Assembly: GCA_030837265.1 (NCBI GenBank) | Contig: JAUPKV010000540.1 | Span: forward strand, 1-6,062 | Source of the DNA: Methanobacteriota archaeon | GTDB taxonomy: Archaea; Halobacteriota; Methanosarcinia; Methanosarcinales; Methanosarcinaceae | Direction of reading: 5' to 3' | Length of the DNA: 6,062 nt | Translations under genes and position numbers: made by a program | Shown here: one piece after another, positions 1 to 4,978 of the stretch | Layout of the letters: each line of letters opens with the position of its first letter | Numbering within the stretch: the first letter of the stretch is position 1 | Notes under the pieces: generated by a model | Told to the model about the DNA's origin: nothing | Database searches by the model: none | Seen by the model: only the letters and a program-made list of their open reading frames with translations

Positions 1-28
1 AAGAGCATCTCCAAAATATCACAGCAGA

Positions 29-45
29 GATATAAAGGTTTCGAC
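29..45 (-). promoter_or_regulatory. Candidate archaeal promoter reading left out of the window
   Basis: On the minus strand this reads GTCGAAACCTTTATATC. A CGAAA-type BRE sits directly before a TTTATATC TATA box, close to the archaeal consensus. Initiation about 25 nt downstream would fall at roughly positions 5-10, so any gene it drives lies outside the window. The alternative is that a plus-strand gene ends here: one frame reads EHLQNITAEI and stops at position 33. The sequence cannot decide between the two. Confidence 0.4.
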
Positions 46-62
46 TGACACCTAAAAGAGGT

Positions 63-82
63 TAAAAGTGTATGCACTTTTA
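63..82 (-). terminator. Hairpin downstream of the chorismate lyase-like gene
   Basis: TAAAAGTG (63-70) and CACTTTTA (75-82) form a perfect 8-bp inverted repeat around a TATG loop. It begins about 33 nt past the stop of the minus-strand gene. On the minus strand it is followed by TTTTA-rich sequence but not by a long uninterrupted T run. It is a plausible transcript end or 3' stabilising hairpin, and may act in both directions. Confidence 0.45.
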
Positions 83-114
83 GAGCCTGTAGATTGGGTT
101 GAGCCTTCTTTTCT

Positions 115-627
115 TTATAATCTCCAGCGTTTGTCTATTGGGAAACGTTCATTTATCCACATGAGGGTGTAGTTGTTGTGGACTATTTTGTAGGAACGGG
201 AAAGGACGGGAACGCCACCGAAAGTCGGTTCTCCTTCCAGGATTTCGAGTTCTCCCATGTCGCGTCGGGTTTCGAGGTTATGGCTGCGCAGGATCCGGCC
301 TATGGGGATATCGGCGCGCATTAGCTGTTCTTTCATGGTATCGGGCATGCGCTCGAGGGGGGAGAGGGATCTGGCGTGGACAAAGACCGTACCTCCGGCA
401 GAAAGTTTGACTACCCTGTCGTTTACTTCGCTGCCTTCTTCGATGTCCAGAAGAGCGGCTATTTCCCGGTCGGCTTTAATAGTGAATTGGGATTCGGTTG
501 TCACTTCTACAGGCTTTCGGGACATTATCTCCAGGAGGAAGGTAACCGAGCCGTCGGTCCCGCAGCAGACGCGGAGGCAGGTGGGGATCTCAAAGCTTTT
601 CAGTTTTTCCAGAAAATCCGTGTTCAA
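115..627 (-). CDS. Chorismate lyase-like protein (DUF98/UbiC-related family)
   Basis: The 170-residue product resembles the UbiC-like chorismate pyruvate-lyase family once called DUF98, whose mycobacterial member Rv2949c makes 4-hydroxybenzoate from chorismate. Visible family blocks are a strand with R71-V-V-x-L leading to A85-R-S-x-x-P90, an IPIGR turn at 107-111 with a following R-rich helix, and a C-terminal R144-S-Y ... E160-R-F-P163 block holding the conserved Glu. No signal peptide or membrane segment is seen, so it is probably cytosolic. The start is TTG at 627, preceded by GAGGT six bases upstream; the next in-frame Met is residue 35, which would cut into the fold. It lies 69 bp downstream of the DUF5611-like gene on the same strand, so co-transcription is likely. 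A role in supplying the 4-hydroxybenzoate-derived part of methanopterin is inference; other aromatic products are possible. Confidence 0.75.
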   Translation of the reverse strand: MNTDFLEKLKSFEIPTCLRVCCGTDGSVTFLLEIMSRKPVEVTTESQFTIKADREIAALLDIEEGSEVNDRVVKLSAGGTVFVHARSLSPLERMPDTMKEQLMRADIPIGRILRSHNLETRRDMGELEILEGEPTFGGVPVLSRSYKIVHNNYTLMWINERFPIDKRWRL

Positions 628-696
628 GAAAATACCTCAGGTACGGGGCTTAGATATTAAAATAATCGGAATAAGAAGAAGCTTCAGGAAAGGATT

Positions 697-1011
697 TTAC
701 GCCTCTCCGACTTCTTTCTTGGCATTCTTTACGCGTTCCTTTGCCGTATATCCGGTAGCCTTTAAAAGGAAATCCCTGAAGACCTTGTTGGTCTGCATGG
801 CAATACCGTCATCCGTTACACTTTTATCGGAAACCGTTTCCACGCAGAGCATTTTATTTTCAATCTGGATCTTTATGCTTGACATGGCCCCAAAGGCTGT
901 TTCAAGGATTTTTCCGTCTCTGGAAATTTCCGATGGAAAGCATTCCTGCATTACCGAATAGATCCTTTCAATATCAGGCGAAAAGCCTCGTTTTAACTTA
1001 TACTGTTGCAT
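697..1011 (-). CDS. Small conserved archaeal protein, DUF5611-like
   Basis: This encodes 104 residues starting MQQYKLKRGF, followed by a predicted helix (residues about 13-23, with ECFPSEIS after it), alternating short strands (31-60) and a C-terminal amphipathic helix rich in Lys and Ala (about 76-101). The opening 'YKxKRG' pattern and size recall the euryarchaeal DUF5611 family, from memory only. There is no metal-binding motif, signal peptide or membrane segment. It starts with ATG behind AAGGGGAT. It is the first gene of a probable two-gene unit with the chorismate lyase-like gene, and a TATA candidate lies about 85 bp upstream. Function is unknown. Confidence 0.7.
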   Translation of the reverse strand: MQQYKLKRGFSPDIERIYSVMQECFPSEISRDGKILETAFGAMSSIKIQIENKMLCVETVSDKSVTDDGIAMQTNKVFRDFLLKATGYTAKERVKNAKKEVGEA

Positions 1012-1092
1012 TATTTATCCCCTTTTATGAGATTTTAATCGCAGATAGAGTTTACTCGTAATTATTTTGTCCGGATCATATCCCCTGGACTC

Positions 1093-1108
1093 GTATAAAT
1101 GGTTAATG
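1093..1108 (-). promoter_or_regulatory. Candidate promoter of the DUF5611-like gene
   Basis: On the minus strand ATTAACC followed by ATTTATAC gives a BRE-TATA-like element. Initiation about 25 bp downstream would be near 1070, leaving a leader of about 58 nt before the ATG at 1011. A second TATA-like stretch, GAAAATATATATGG, lies further upstream inside the inverted repeat at 1116-1144, so the choice is uncertain. Confidence 0.45.
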
Positions 1109-1115
1109 AGAGAAA

Positions 1116-1144
1116 GATCTGACTTCCATATATATTTTCAGATC
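1116..1144. promoter_or_regulatory. 7-bp inverted repeat flanking an AT-rich TATA-like core
   Basis: GATCTGA (1116-1122) is mirrored exactly by TCAGATC (1138-1144), with a 15-bp spacer containing CATATATATTTT. A dyad of this size around a TATA-like core has the geometry of a dimeric regulator site that could block or recruit the transcription machinery. It sits just upstream of the promoter candidate at 1093-1108. As RNA it would be only a 7-bp stem with a large loop, so a DNA operator is the better reading. The regulator is unknown. Confidence 0.4.
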
Positions 1145-1210
1145 AGAATTTATGTTATATTTTAGATTTCTTTTGTTTAGAGCGTGAACGATAATAGTTC
1201 AGTCCTGCTC

Positions 1211-1250
1211 ATATTTAACACTGGCTATTAATTTTAATATATATTTAACA
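1211..1250. repeat. Two copies of ATATTTAACA spaced 30 bp
   Basis: Identical 10-bp copies lie at 1211-1220 and 1241-1250, exactly 30 bp start to start, close to three helical turns. They sit directly upstream of the plus-strand TATA candidate at 1265. This fits paired binding on one DNA face, but the motif is AT-rich and could recur by chance. Confidence 0.35.
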
Positions 1251-1264
1251 AGCTTCTTAAGTTA

Positions 1265-1274
1265 CTTATAAATA
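1265..1274 (+). promoter_or_regulatory. Candidate TATA box for the 101-residue gene
   Basis: CTTATAAATA matches the archaeal TATA consensus well. Initiation near 1297 would give a leader of about 260 nt carrying the whole 26-bp tandem array. Confidence 0.4.
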
Positions 1275-1353
1275 TGGCTTTTCGTGAAGCAGTTGGAATA
1301 AAAGCAGATGTCCTTCATCAGTTCATACAAAAAAATATCCGATTAACAAGCGT

Positions 1354-1370
1354 ACAAAAGACTTATACTT
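1354..1370 (+). promoter_or_regulatory. Alternative promoter closer to the 101-residue gene
   Basis: A CAAAAGA stretch followed by CTTATACTT gives a second BRE-TATA-like element. It would start transcription near 1393 and leave a leader of about 165 nt, still including the tandem array. This one and the TATA box at 1265 are competing candidates. Confidence 0.3.
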
Positions 1371-1437
1371 TGATTAAATGATTTGTCTTGCCTCGCAAAT
1401 TGGAAGCCGGCAGAGATGCTTAAGCTGATAGAGATTA

Positions 1438-1534
1438 AGAAGCTACAAATAAGAAAAGCTTATAGAAGCTACAAATAAGAAAAGCTTATAGAAGCTACAA
1501 ATAAGAAAAGCTTATAGAAGCTACAAATAAGAAA
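1438..1534 (+). repeat. 26-bp tandem repeat, 3.7 copies
   Basis: Exact units occupy 1438-1463, 1464-1489 and 1490-1515, followed by a partial unit of 19 bp (1516-1534). Each unit begins AGAAGCTACAAATAAG and ends AAAAGCTTAT. Two inverted repeats overlap in it: ATAAG-AAAAG-CTTAT within a unit, and AGCTT-ATAG-AAGCT across each unit junction. These hairpins share bases, so they exclude each other. The array ends 23 bp before the ATG and lies in the probable mRNA leader. The 8-mer GAGATTAA flanks it at 1431-1438 and 1537-1544. There are no spacers, so it is not a CRISPR array. The identity of the units suggests recent expansion. Confidence 0.9.
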
Positions 1535-1557
1535 TTGAGATTAAAGGTGATCCTGGG

Positions 1558-1863
1558 ATGACAAAAAAACTGAATCTGGATGATTTAATAGCCGCGAAAC
1601 AGTATGAAAAGGAGACTGCTGAAGGAAGCGGCGATCTTGAAAATCAAGAGCTATATGACCTTATAATTCCCCCTGGCACTGTTGTATCCATTATTTACGA
1701 CATGGTCGAAGAATTTGGCCTCGAGCCGATAACAAGGAAGATGCTTGTAGGTATTGCAAATAGTGAAGAAAGGGAAATTCTGGTCCTGCGAGGACCTCTT
1801 GAAAAAGTACAGGCTGCTGAGAAATTCCTTCTCGAAGAAATGAATGCCTGGTTAGAAAGCTAA
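1558..1863 (+). CDS. Hypothetical acidic protein of 101 residues
   Basis: I do not recognise this family. The N-terminus (1-30) is charged and probably flexible. A hydrophobic block, LIIPPGTVVSIIYDMVEEFG (35-54), suggests a turn plus helix. Residues about 63-78 look like two beta strands (MLVGIA, REILVLRG), and 80-98 form an acidic amphipathic helix. This implies a small soluble alpha/beta domain without Cys or His metal sites. The ATG start is well supported by AGGTGATC at 1545-1552, a long match to the 16S 3' end, with six bases of spacing from AGGTGAT. It faces the methanogenesis marker 2 gene tail to tail, 53 bp apart. The upstream tandem array suggests leader-level or local regulation, which is inference. 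It looks like a genuine gene from its start signal and even composition. Confidence 0.8.
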   Translation: MTKKLNLDDLIAAKQYEKETAEGSGDLENQELYDLIIPPGTVVSIIYDMVEEFGLEPITRKMLVGIANSEEREILVLRGPLEKVQAAEKFLLEEMNAWLES

Positions 1864-1916
1864 CAATAAAAAGTAGTAAAATCAAGTGTGAAATAAAGCA
1901 GGCAAGAAGGATCCGA

Positions 1917-2897
1917 TTACTCGGGGCTGATGCCTGTTATATTATCTTTTGAAAAATCAAAAACAGTTACCCTGCCTGTTTTATCATAAATGTCGAGCTT
2001 TGAGCCTTTTTCGATATTTCCGATTACCGCAGCCGTAAGGCCTGCTTCTTCGAAGACCCTAATGCACTCTTCTGCTTTCTCGGGATCTGCAGTAAATACA
2101 AAGCCTGTTGCCGGATGAACTTTCAGCCATTGTTCAAAGTCCACATTGTCTGGTCTTGGGACTTTTTCAATATCAACAGAAGCTCCAACACCACTTGTCT
2201 CACAGAGCATGCCAAGAGTCCCGATAAGTCCGGGGTTGCTTATATCCTTGCCTGCGGTGGCAAGTTTCTTCTCCCCTATCTTCTGGGTAACAAGGTAGAT
2301 CTCCCTGACTTTTGCCGACTCTTTGAAAGATGTACTATCCCAGCTATAGGGAGAATTCGGCCCTATTTTTCCATCCAGATCATAAGCTGCAATCACGAGA
2401 TCGCCGGGGCTTGCAGTATCGCTCCTGATTACACAATCTTTTTTGACAATTCCTATAATTGCAACTGAAAGAGAGTTATACTGGGTATCCGGATGGATAT
2501 GTCCTCCTACTACCGGGACTCCGAATTTCCGGACTCCTTCAGCCATTCCTTCCATAAATTCCTTACAAGCGGCAGGAGAGTTCGAAGAGGCAACGTCCAC
2601 CATAGCCAGTGGCTTGCCGCCCATTGCAGCAATATCATTTATGTTCACTACAACGGCTCCATAGCCCGCCCACCATGGACTGGCATCAAGCAGCTTTCCC
2701 CAGATCCCATCTGCTGCAAAGAGGATGACATCGTCCCCTCCTATATCTATTACCGCCGCATCGTCTCCAAAATCAACAATTGCGCTTCCATATTCCGAAC
2801 GGACGGTTTTAAAGATTGAAGTAATATCCTCAATCATTTTTTTCCGGGTAACTCCTTCGAAATTTTTTATCCTTTCTGCAAGCTCTTCCAGGTTCAA
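1917..2897 (-). CDS. Methanogenesis marker protein 2, AIR synthase-related
   Basis: The 326-residue product belongs to the PurM/HypE/SelD/ThiL superfamily, whose members bind ATP and usually phosphorylate a carbonyl, amide or selenide substrate. The N-terminal AIR-synthase-type domain shows FGDDAAV (43-49), AADG (61-64) and the VNINDIAAMGGKPLAMVDV block (84-102). VGGHIHPD follows near residue 130. The C-terminal domain begins around residue 150 and carries the D-I-S-N-P-G-L-I-G motif and H-P-A-T-G. Overall this matches the methanogen-specific family called methanogenesis marker protein 2, of unknown reaction. No N-terminal SelD-type Cys/Sec is present, arguing against selenophosphate synthase. 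The start is TTG at 2897 with AAGGAG seven bases upstream. It is monocistronic as far as visible, divergent from the ferredoxin, with its own TATA candidate and a leader of about 78 nt. Confidence 0.87.
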   Translation of the reverse strand: MNLEELAERIKNFEGVTRKKMIEDITSIFKTVRSEYGSAIVDFGDDAAVIDIGGDDVILFAADGIWGKLLDASPWWAGYGAVVVNINDIAAMGGKPLAMVDVASSNSPAACKEFMEGMAEGVRKFGVPVVGGHIHPDTQYNSLSVAIIGIVKKDCVIRSDTASPGDLVIAAYDLDGKIGPNSPYSWDSTSFKESAKVREIYLVTQKIGEKKLATAGKDISNPGLIGTLGMLCETSGVGASVDIEKVPRPDNVDFEQWLKVHPATGFVFTADPEKAEECIRVFEEAGLTAAVIGNIEKGSKLDIYDKTGRVTVFDFSKDNITGISPE

Positions 2898-2933
2898 TGT
2901 AAAGCTCCTTTTGTTTTAGATTAGACATTTGCA

Positions 2934-2965
2934 CCAGGTCTAGTCTGGCGAAATCTCATATTTCG
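2934..2965 (-). promoter_or_regulatory. Two abutting small hairpins in the marker 2 leader
   Basis: CGAAAT (2949-2954) and ATTTCG (2960-2965) form a 6-bp stem with a 5-nt loop. CCAG (2934-2937) and CTGG (2945-2948) form a 4-bp stem with a 7-nt loop directly beside it. Both lie in the predicted 5' leader, 37-68 nt before the TTG. They may be an mRNA structure or a protein site; no known riboswitch class is recognised. Confidence 0.35.
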
Positions 2966-2998
2966 ATCCACTGTAGAACCCAACAGTAACCATCACTG

Positions 2999-3012
2999 AA
3001 TATAAATGTGAC
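2999..3012 (-). promoter_or_regulatory. Candidate promoter of the marker 2 gene
   Basis: On the minus strand GGTCACATTTATATT contains a clear TTTATATT TATA box. Initiation would fall near 2975, about 78 nt before the TTG start. Confidence 0.5.
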
Positions 3013-3154
3013 CTTTAAGCAGGCTCTGCTCTTTTTCAGGCGGCAAAAAGTCCCGAGGCATTTTACATGTACCTATTCGGTTATCCTTTATCTCTTTTTC
3101 TTTGTTTTGCAAAAGAAAAGCGACAACTTTTTATTAAATTATTCTATTTTGTTC

Positions 3155-3171
3155 TAAATACTTAATATAAG
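3155..3171 (+). promoter_or_regulatory. Candidate ferredoxin promoter
   Basis: TAAATA followed by CTTAATATAAG gives a BRE-TATA-like element. Initiation near 3192 leaves a leader of about 40 nt before the ATG at 3232. Confidence 0.45.
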
Positions 3172-3231
3172 ATTGAATAAATAAAAAGTATACCAGTAAA
3201 GTTTTTCAATGACCAGTAAGGAGTGAAAAAA

Positions 3232-3408
3232 ATGGTAGCAAATATTAATGCAGATTCCTGCACGGGCTGCGGTAGCTGTATTGACGAATGTCCTGCAGCT
3301 GCAATTTGTCTTAACGAAGATGACATTGCATGTGTAAATGAAGATGATTGCCTTAGCTGTGGTGTATGTGAAGATGCCTGCCCTAATAAGGCAATTACCA
3401 TCGAGTAA
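3232..3408 (+). CDS. Small 2[4Fe-4S] ferredoxin
   Basis: This 58-residue acidic protein has two classical cluster motifs, C10-x2-C13-x2-C16-x3-C20-P and C40-x2-C43-x2-C46-x3-C50-P, related by internal duplication. It matches clostridial-type ferredoxins, soluble low-potential one-electron carriers. Two further Cys, C26 and C34, lie between the motifs and are not standard ligands. ATG at 3232 is chosen over the in-frame GTG at 3223, because that GTG overlaps the AAGGAG ribosome site (3218-3223), which sits eight bases before the ATG. It converges with nifB with 56 bp between them. Ferredoxins are the expected electron source for radical SAM enzymes, so serving NifB is plausible but not shown; it could equally serve general methanogen metabolism. 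Confidence 0.95.
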   Translation: MVANINADSCTGCGSCIDECPAAAICLNEDDIACVNEDDCLSCGVCEDACPNKAITIE

Positions 3409-3425
3409 AGCTAAAAATAGGAAGG

Positions 3426-3466
3426 GAAAGGGGTGAGCGCTCTAACTTTGCTTTTTAAACCCTTTC
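3426..3466. terminator. Inverted repeat between convergent ferredoxin and nifB genes
   Basis: GAAAGGG (3426-3432) pairs with CCCTTTC (3460-3466), extendable to GGGT/ACCC with one bulged G. The loop contains the palindrome GAGCGCTC (3435-3442) and a CTTTTT run. The right arm overlaps the nifB stop codon. It is a plausible bidirectional transcript end, although the long loop weakens the case. Confidence 0.35.
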
Positions 3467-4436
3467 AAGCTTCCGTTTTTCCGTTCTTTTCGAGAACCGA
3501 TTTTGCTTTTTCCAGATCTTCTTTAGTGCGGATTTTTATAAGCTTTCTGCGCTCTTCGCTCATCTGTGACATATCCTGGGATAGAAGTCCGTATGCGTCA
3601 GCCCTACACTGCCTGCAGTGGCGCATTTGCATGACATAAGGTTCACACGCTTCCTGAACAGCCTTCCTTTCCTCTGCTGTAGGCGGCTCAATATCCGCAA
3701 ATGCCCCCTGATTGATCAGAGGCATGACATTCATAATGTAGGCTCCGAGGTCATGGATTTTTCTTGCGATCTCAACTACATGTTTGTCATTGATACCCGG
3801 GATAAGTACGGTATTAACTTTGACAACTATGCCAGCATCGACAGCTGCTTTGATACCCTCAAGCTGGTTCTCGATCTGGATTTTTGCGGCTTCGACTCCC
3901 CGGTATACTTTTCCATGATATACTATATGATTAACTATTTTTGCCTGGATCTCAGGATCTATAGCGTTTACTGTCACTGTTAATGTGGACACGCCCACAC
4001 GCAGGAGGTCCTGAAGCTTTTCAGGAAGCATAAGTCCGTTTGTGCTCATACAGAGAGTAAGTTGAGGAAACTCTTTCCTTATCAACTCAAAAGTCTCAAA
4101 AGTCGCATCGTTAGCAAGTGGGTCTCCCGGACCTGCAATTCCTACGACCTTGATGAAAGGATAGTTTGCCAGGACCTCTCTTGTCTTCTCAAGAGCTTCC
4201 TCCGGAGTTAGAACTTTGCTCGTAACTCCCGGACGGCTTTCATTTACACAATCAAATTCCCGGACGCAGAAATTGCACTGAATATTACATTTGGGGGCAA
4301 CTGCCAGGTGAATTCTTCCATACCTATGCTGGGCTTTCTGTTCATAGCAAGGATGCTCGGAAATTTTCCTCAGGAGTTCAGCGTTAAACTCCGGGCAGCT
4401 TTTTTTCTTGTCTAAACACTCATTTTCTTCTGGCAA
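3465..4436 (-). CDS. nifB: NifB, nitrogenase cofactor biosynthesis radical SAM protein
   Basis: NifB fuses two [4Fe-4S] units and inserts a SAM-derived carbide to make the NifB-co precursor of nitrogenase cofactor. The 323-residue product is the stand-alone form known from methanogens, lacking the C-terminal NifX-like domain of many bacterial NifBs. The radical SAM motif is C50-x3-C54-x2-C57, followed by the diagnostic D62-C-V-N-E-S-R-P-G70. AGPGDP (101-106) forms part of the SAM site. Extra ligands expected for the two substrate clusters are present: H43, C63 and C129 for one, and C30 with C274-x2-C277 (in RHCRQCRADA) for the other. The start is TTG, seven bases after GGAGGAG (4444-4450). 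No nifHDK or nifEN is visible nearby; the neighbours are a convergent ferredoxin and the queD operon, so it seems to be transcribed alone. No obvious NrpR-type operator was seen upstream. Confidence 0.92.
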   Translation of the reverse strand: MPEENECLDKKKSCPEFNAELLRKISEHPCYEQKAQHRYGRIHLAVAPKCNIQCNFCVREFDCVNESRPGVTSKVLTPEEALEKTREVLANYPFIKVVGIAGPGDPLANDATFETFELIRKEFPQLTLCMSTNGLMLPEKLQDLLRVGVSTLTVTVNAIDPEIQAKIVNHIVYHGKVYRGVEAAKIQIENQLEGIKAAVDAGIVVKVNTVLIPGINDKHVVEIARKIHDLGAYIMNVMPLINQGAFADIEPPTAEERKAVQEACEPYVMQMRHCRQCRADAYGLLSQDMSQMSEERRKLIKIRTKEDLEKAKSVLEKNGKTEA

Positions 4437-4528
4437 ATTAGTTCTCCTCCGTCAGAGTTTAAAAATTACTGCAGGACTCAGTGAAGTGGATCTTAAAATA
4501 CTTGTTAAAACCTATGACATAGCCCATT

Positions 4529-4540
4529 GATATATATTGT
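4529..4540 (-). promoter_or_regulatory. Candidate nifB promoter
   Basis: On the minus strand CCACAATATATATCAATGG contains an ATATATATC TATA-like box. Initiation about 25 bp downstream would be near 4507, giving a leader of about 70 nt. It lies in the 148-bp gap after queD, suggesting nifB is not simply read through from the que operon. A TTAAGCTTAA palindrome (4555-4564) lies just upstream. Confidence 0.4.
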
Positions 4541-4584
4541 GGAATTTTTTTAAATTAAGCTTAAGCTCAGTATTTCTTCTGACA

Positions 4585-4944
4585 TTAACGCTTATTTGAG
4601 AAATTATCCATTTCACACCATTTTCCTTCCCCTTCCCAGACCTTTACCTTCAGGGGAAAGCCAAACTTTCCAAAAAGTTTTGAATGAATATGCTGGCATA
4701 GGTATTCGCAACTCGGGAAATCCATAAGTTCGTTTAATAAGGTGTGGTCGTATTCCTGAAGAGTTTCTTTAATGCCTTTTTTCAGGTCGTAAAAATCAAT
4801 TACCATCCCGTTTTCCTGAACTTCCCCTTCTATTAAAACCTCAATTTTATATGTGTGACCGTGTACTCTGCCGCACTTACCATGCCCTGGAAGGTAATGG
4901 GCGCTGTCGATGTAATCAATAATTCCTAATCTCATTTTTGTCAT
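4585..4944 (-). CDS. queD: 6-carboxytetrahydropterin synthase QueD
   Basis: The 119-residue product converts dihydroneopterin triphosphate to 6-carboxytetrahydropterin, the second step towards preQ0. Zinc ligands H16 (in DSAHYLPGHG), H28 and H30 are present, with the catalytic Cys24 in the C-x3-H-G-H signature that separates QueD from mammalian-type PTPS. D66-H67 (YDHTLLNEL) and E104 (VWEGEG) complete the expected active site. Length is normal for the family. It follows queE by 34 bp on the same strand, so the two are probably one transcript. The start is ambiguous: ATG at 4944 has no strong ribosome site, while the in-frame ATG three codons later has GGATGA about six bases before it. The product in archaea is expected to feed archaeosine rather than queuosine. 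Confidence 0.92.
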   Translation of the reverse strand: MTKMRLGIIDYIDSAHYLPGHGKCGRVHGHTYKIEVLIEGEVQENGMVIDFYDLKKGIKETLQEYDHTLLNELMDFPSCEYLCQHIHSKLFGKFGFPLKVKVWEGEGKWCEMDNFSNKR

Positions 4945-4978
4945 CCGTTTAATCCATTTCCGGGTAAATTCATATTAA

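Larger units (their letters stand above)
1012..1557. other. 546-bp divergent intergenic region, AT-rich, with several signals
   Basis: This separates the minus-strand DUF5611-like gene from the plus-strand 101-residue gene. It holds TATA candidates on both strands, an inverted repeat, a spaced direct repeat and a tandem array, each listed separately. The only open frame with any appeal is a 35-codon one at 1274-1381, whose ATG abuts a TATA box and lacks a ribosome site. I see no tRNA or transposase. Confidence 0.8.
2898..3231. other. 334-bp divergent intergenic region between marker 2 and ferredoxin genes
   Basis: It holds the leader and promoter candidate of the marker 2 gene on the left and those of the ferredoxin on the right. 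A TTTTGCAAAA palindrome with imperfect extended arms lies at 3101-3118. No convincing small gene or structured RNA was seen between about 3020 and 3150. Confidence 0.7.

Noticed and set aside
1..33. C-terminal tail of a plus-strand gene (EHLQNITAEI then stop)
   Set aside because: Only ten codons are visible, another frame is equally open, and a good minus-strand promoter overlaps the same bases.
257..961. Plus-strand open frame of 234 codons
   Set aside because: It is antisense to two genes with clear family features, spans the gap between them, and its Arg/Ser-rich translation has no recognisable domain.
1274..1381. Small ORF of 35 codons beginning MAFREAVGIK
   Set aside because: Its ATG overlaps the end of a TATA box, no ribosome site precedes it, and no family is recognised. 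It may be a chance frame or an old remnant.
1438..1534. CRISPR array
   Set aside because: The 26-bp units are contiguous with no unique spacers.
2115..2819. Several plus-strand frames inside the marker 2 gene
   Set aside because: They are shadows of the minus-strand gene, with no ribosome sites or domain motifs.
3101..3118. TTTTGCAAAA palindrome with extended imperfect arms
   Set aside because: It lies in a T/A-rich tract where such symmetry is common, and it is not positioned at a clear promoter or transcript end.
3223..3231. Upstream GTG start for the ferredoxin
   Set aside because: The GTG overlaps the Shine-Dalgarno sequence, so ATG at 3232 is the only workable start.
3162..3401. Minus-strand frame opposite the ferredoxin
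   Set aside because: The ferredoxin frame carries both perfect cluster motifs; the opposite frame is a mirror artefact.
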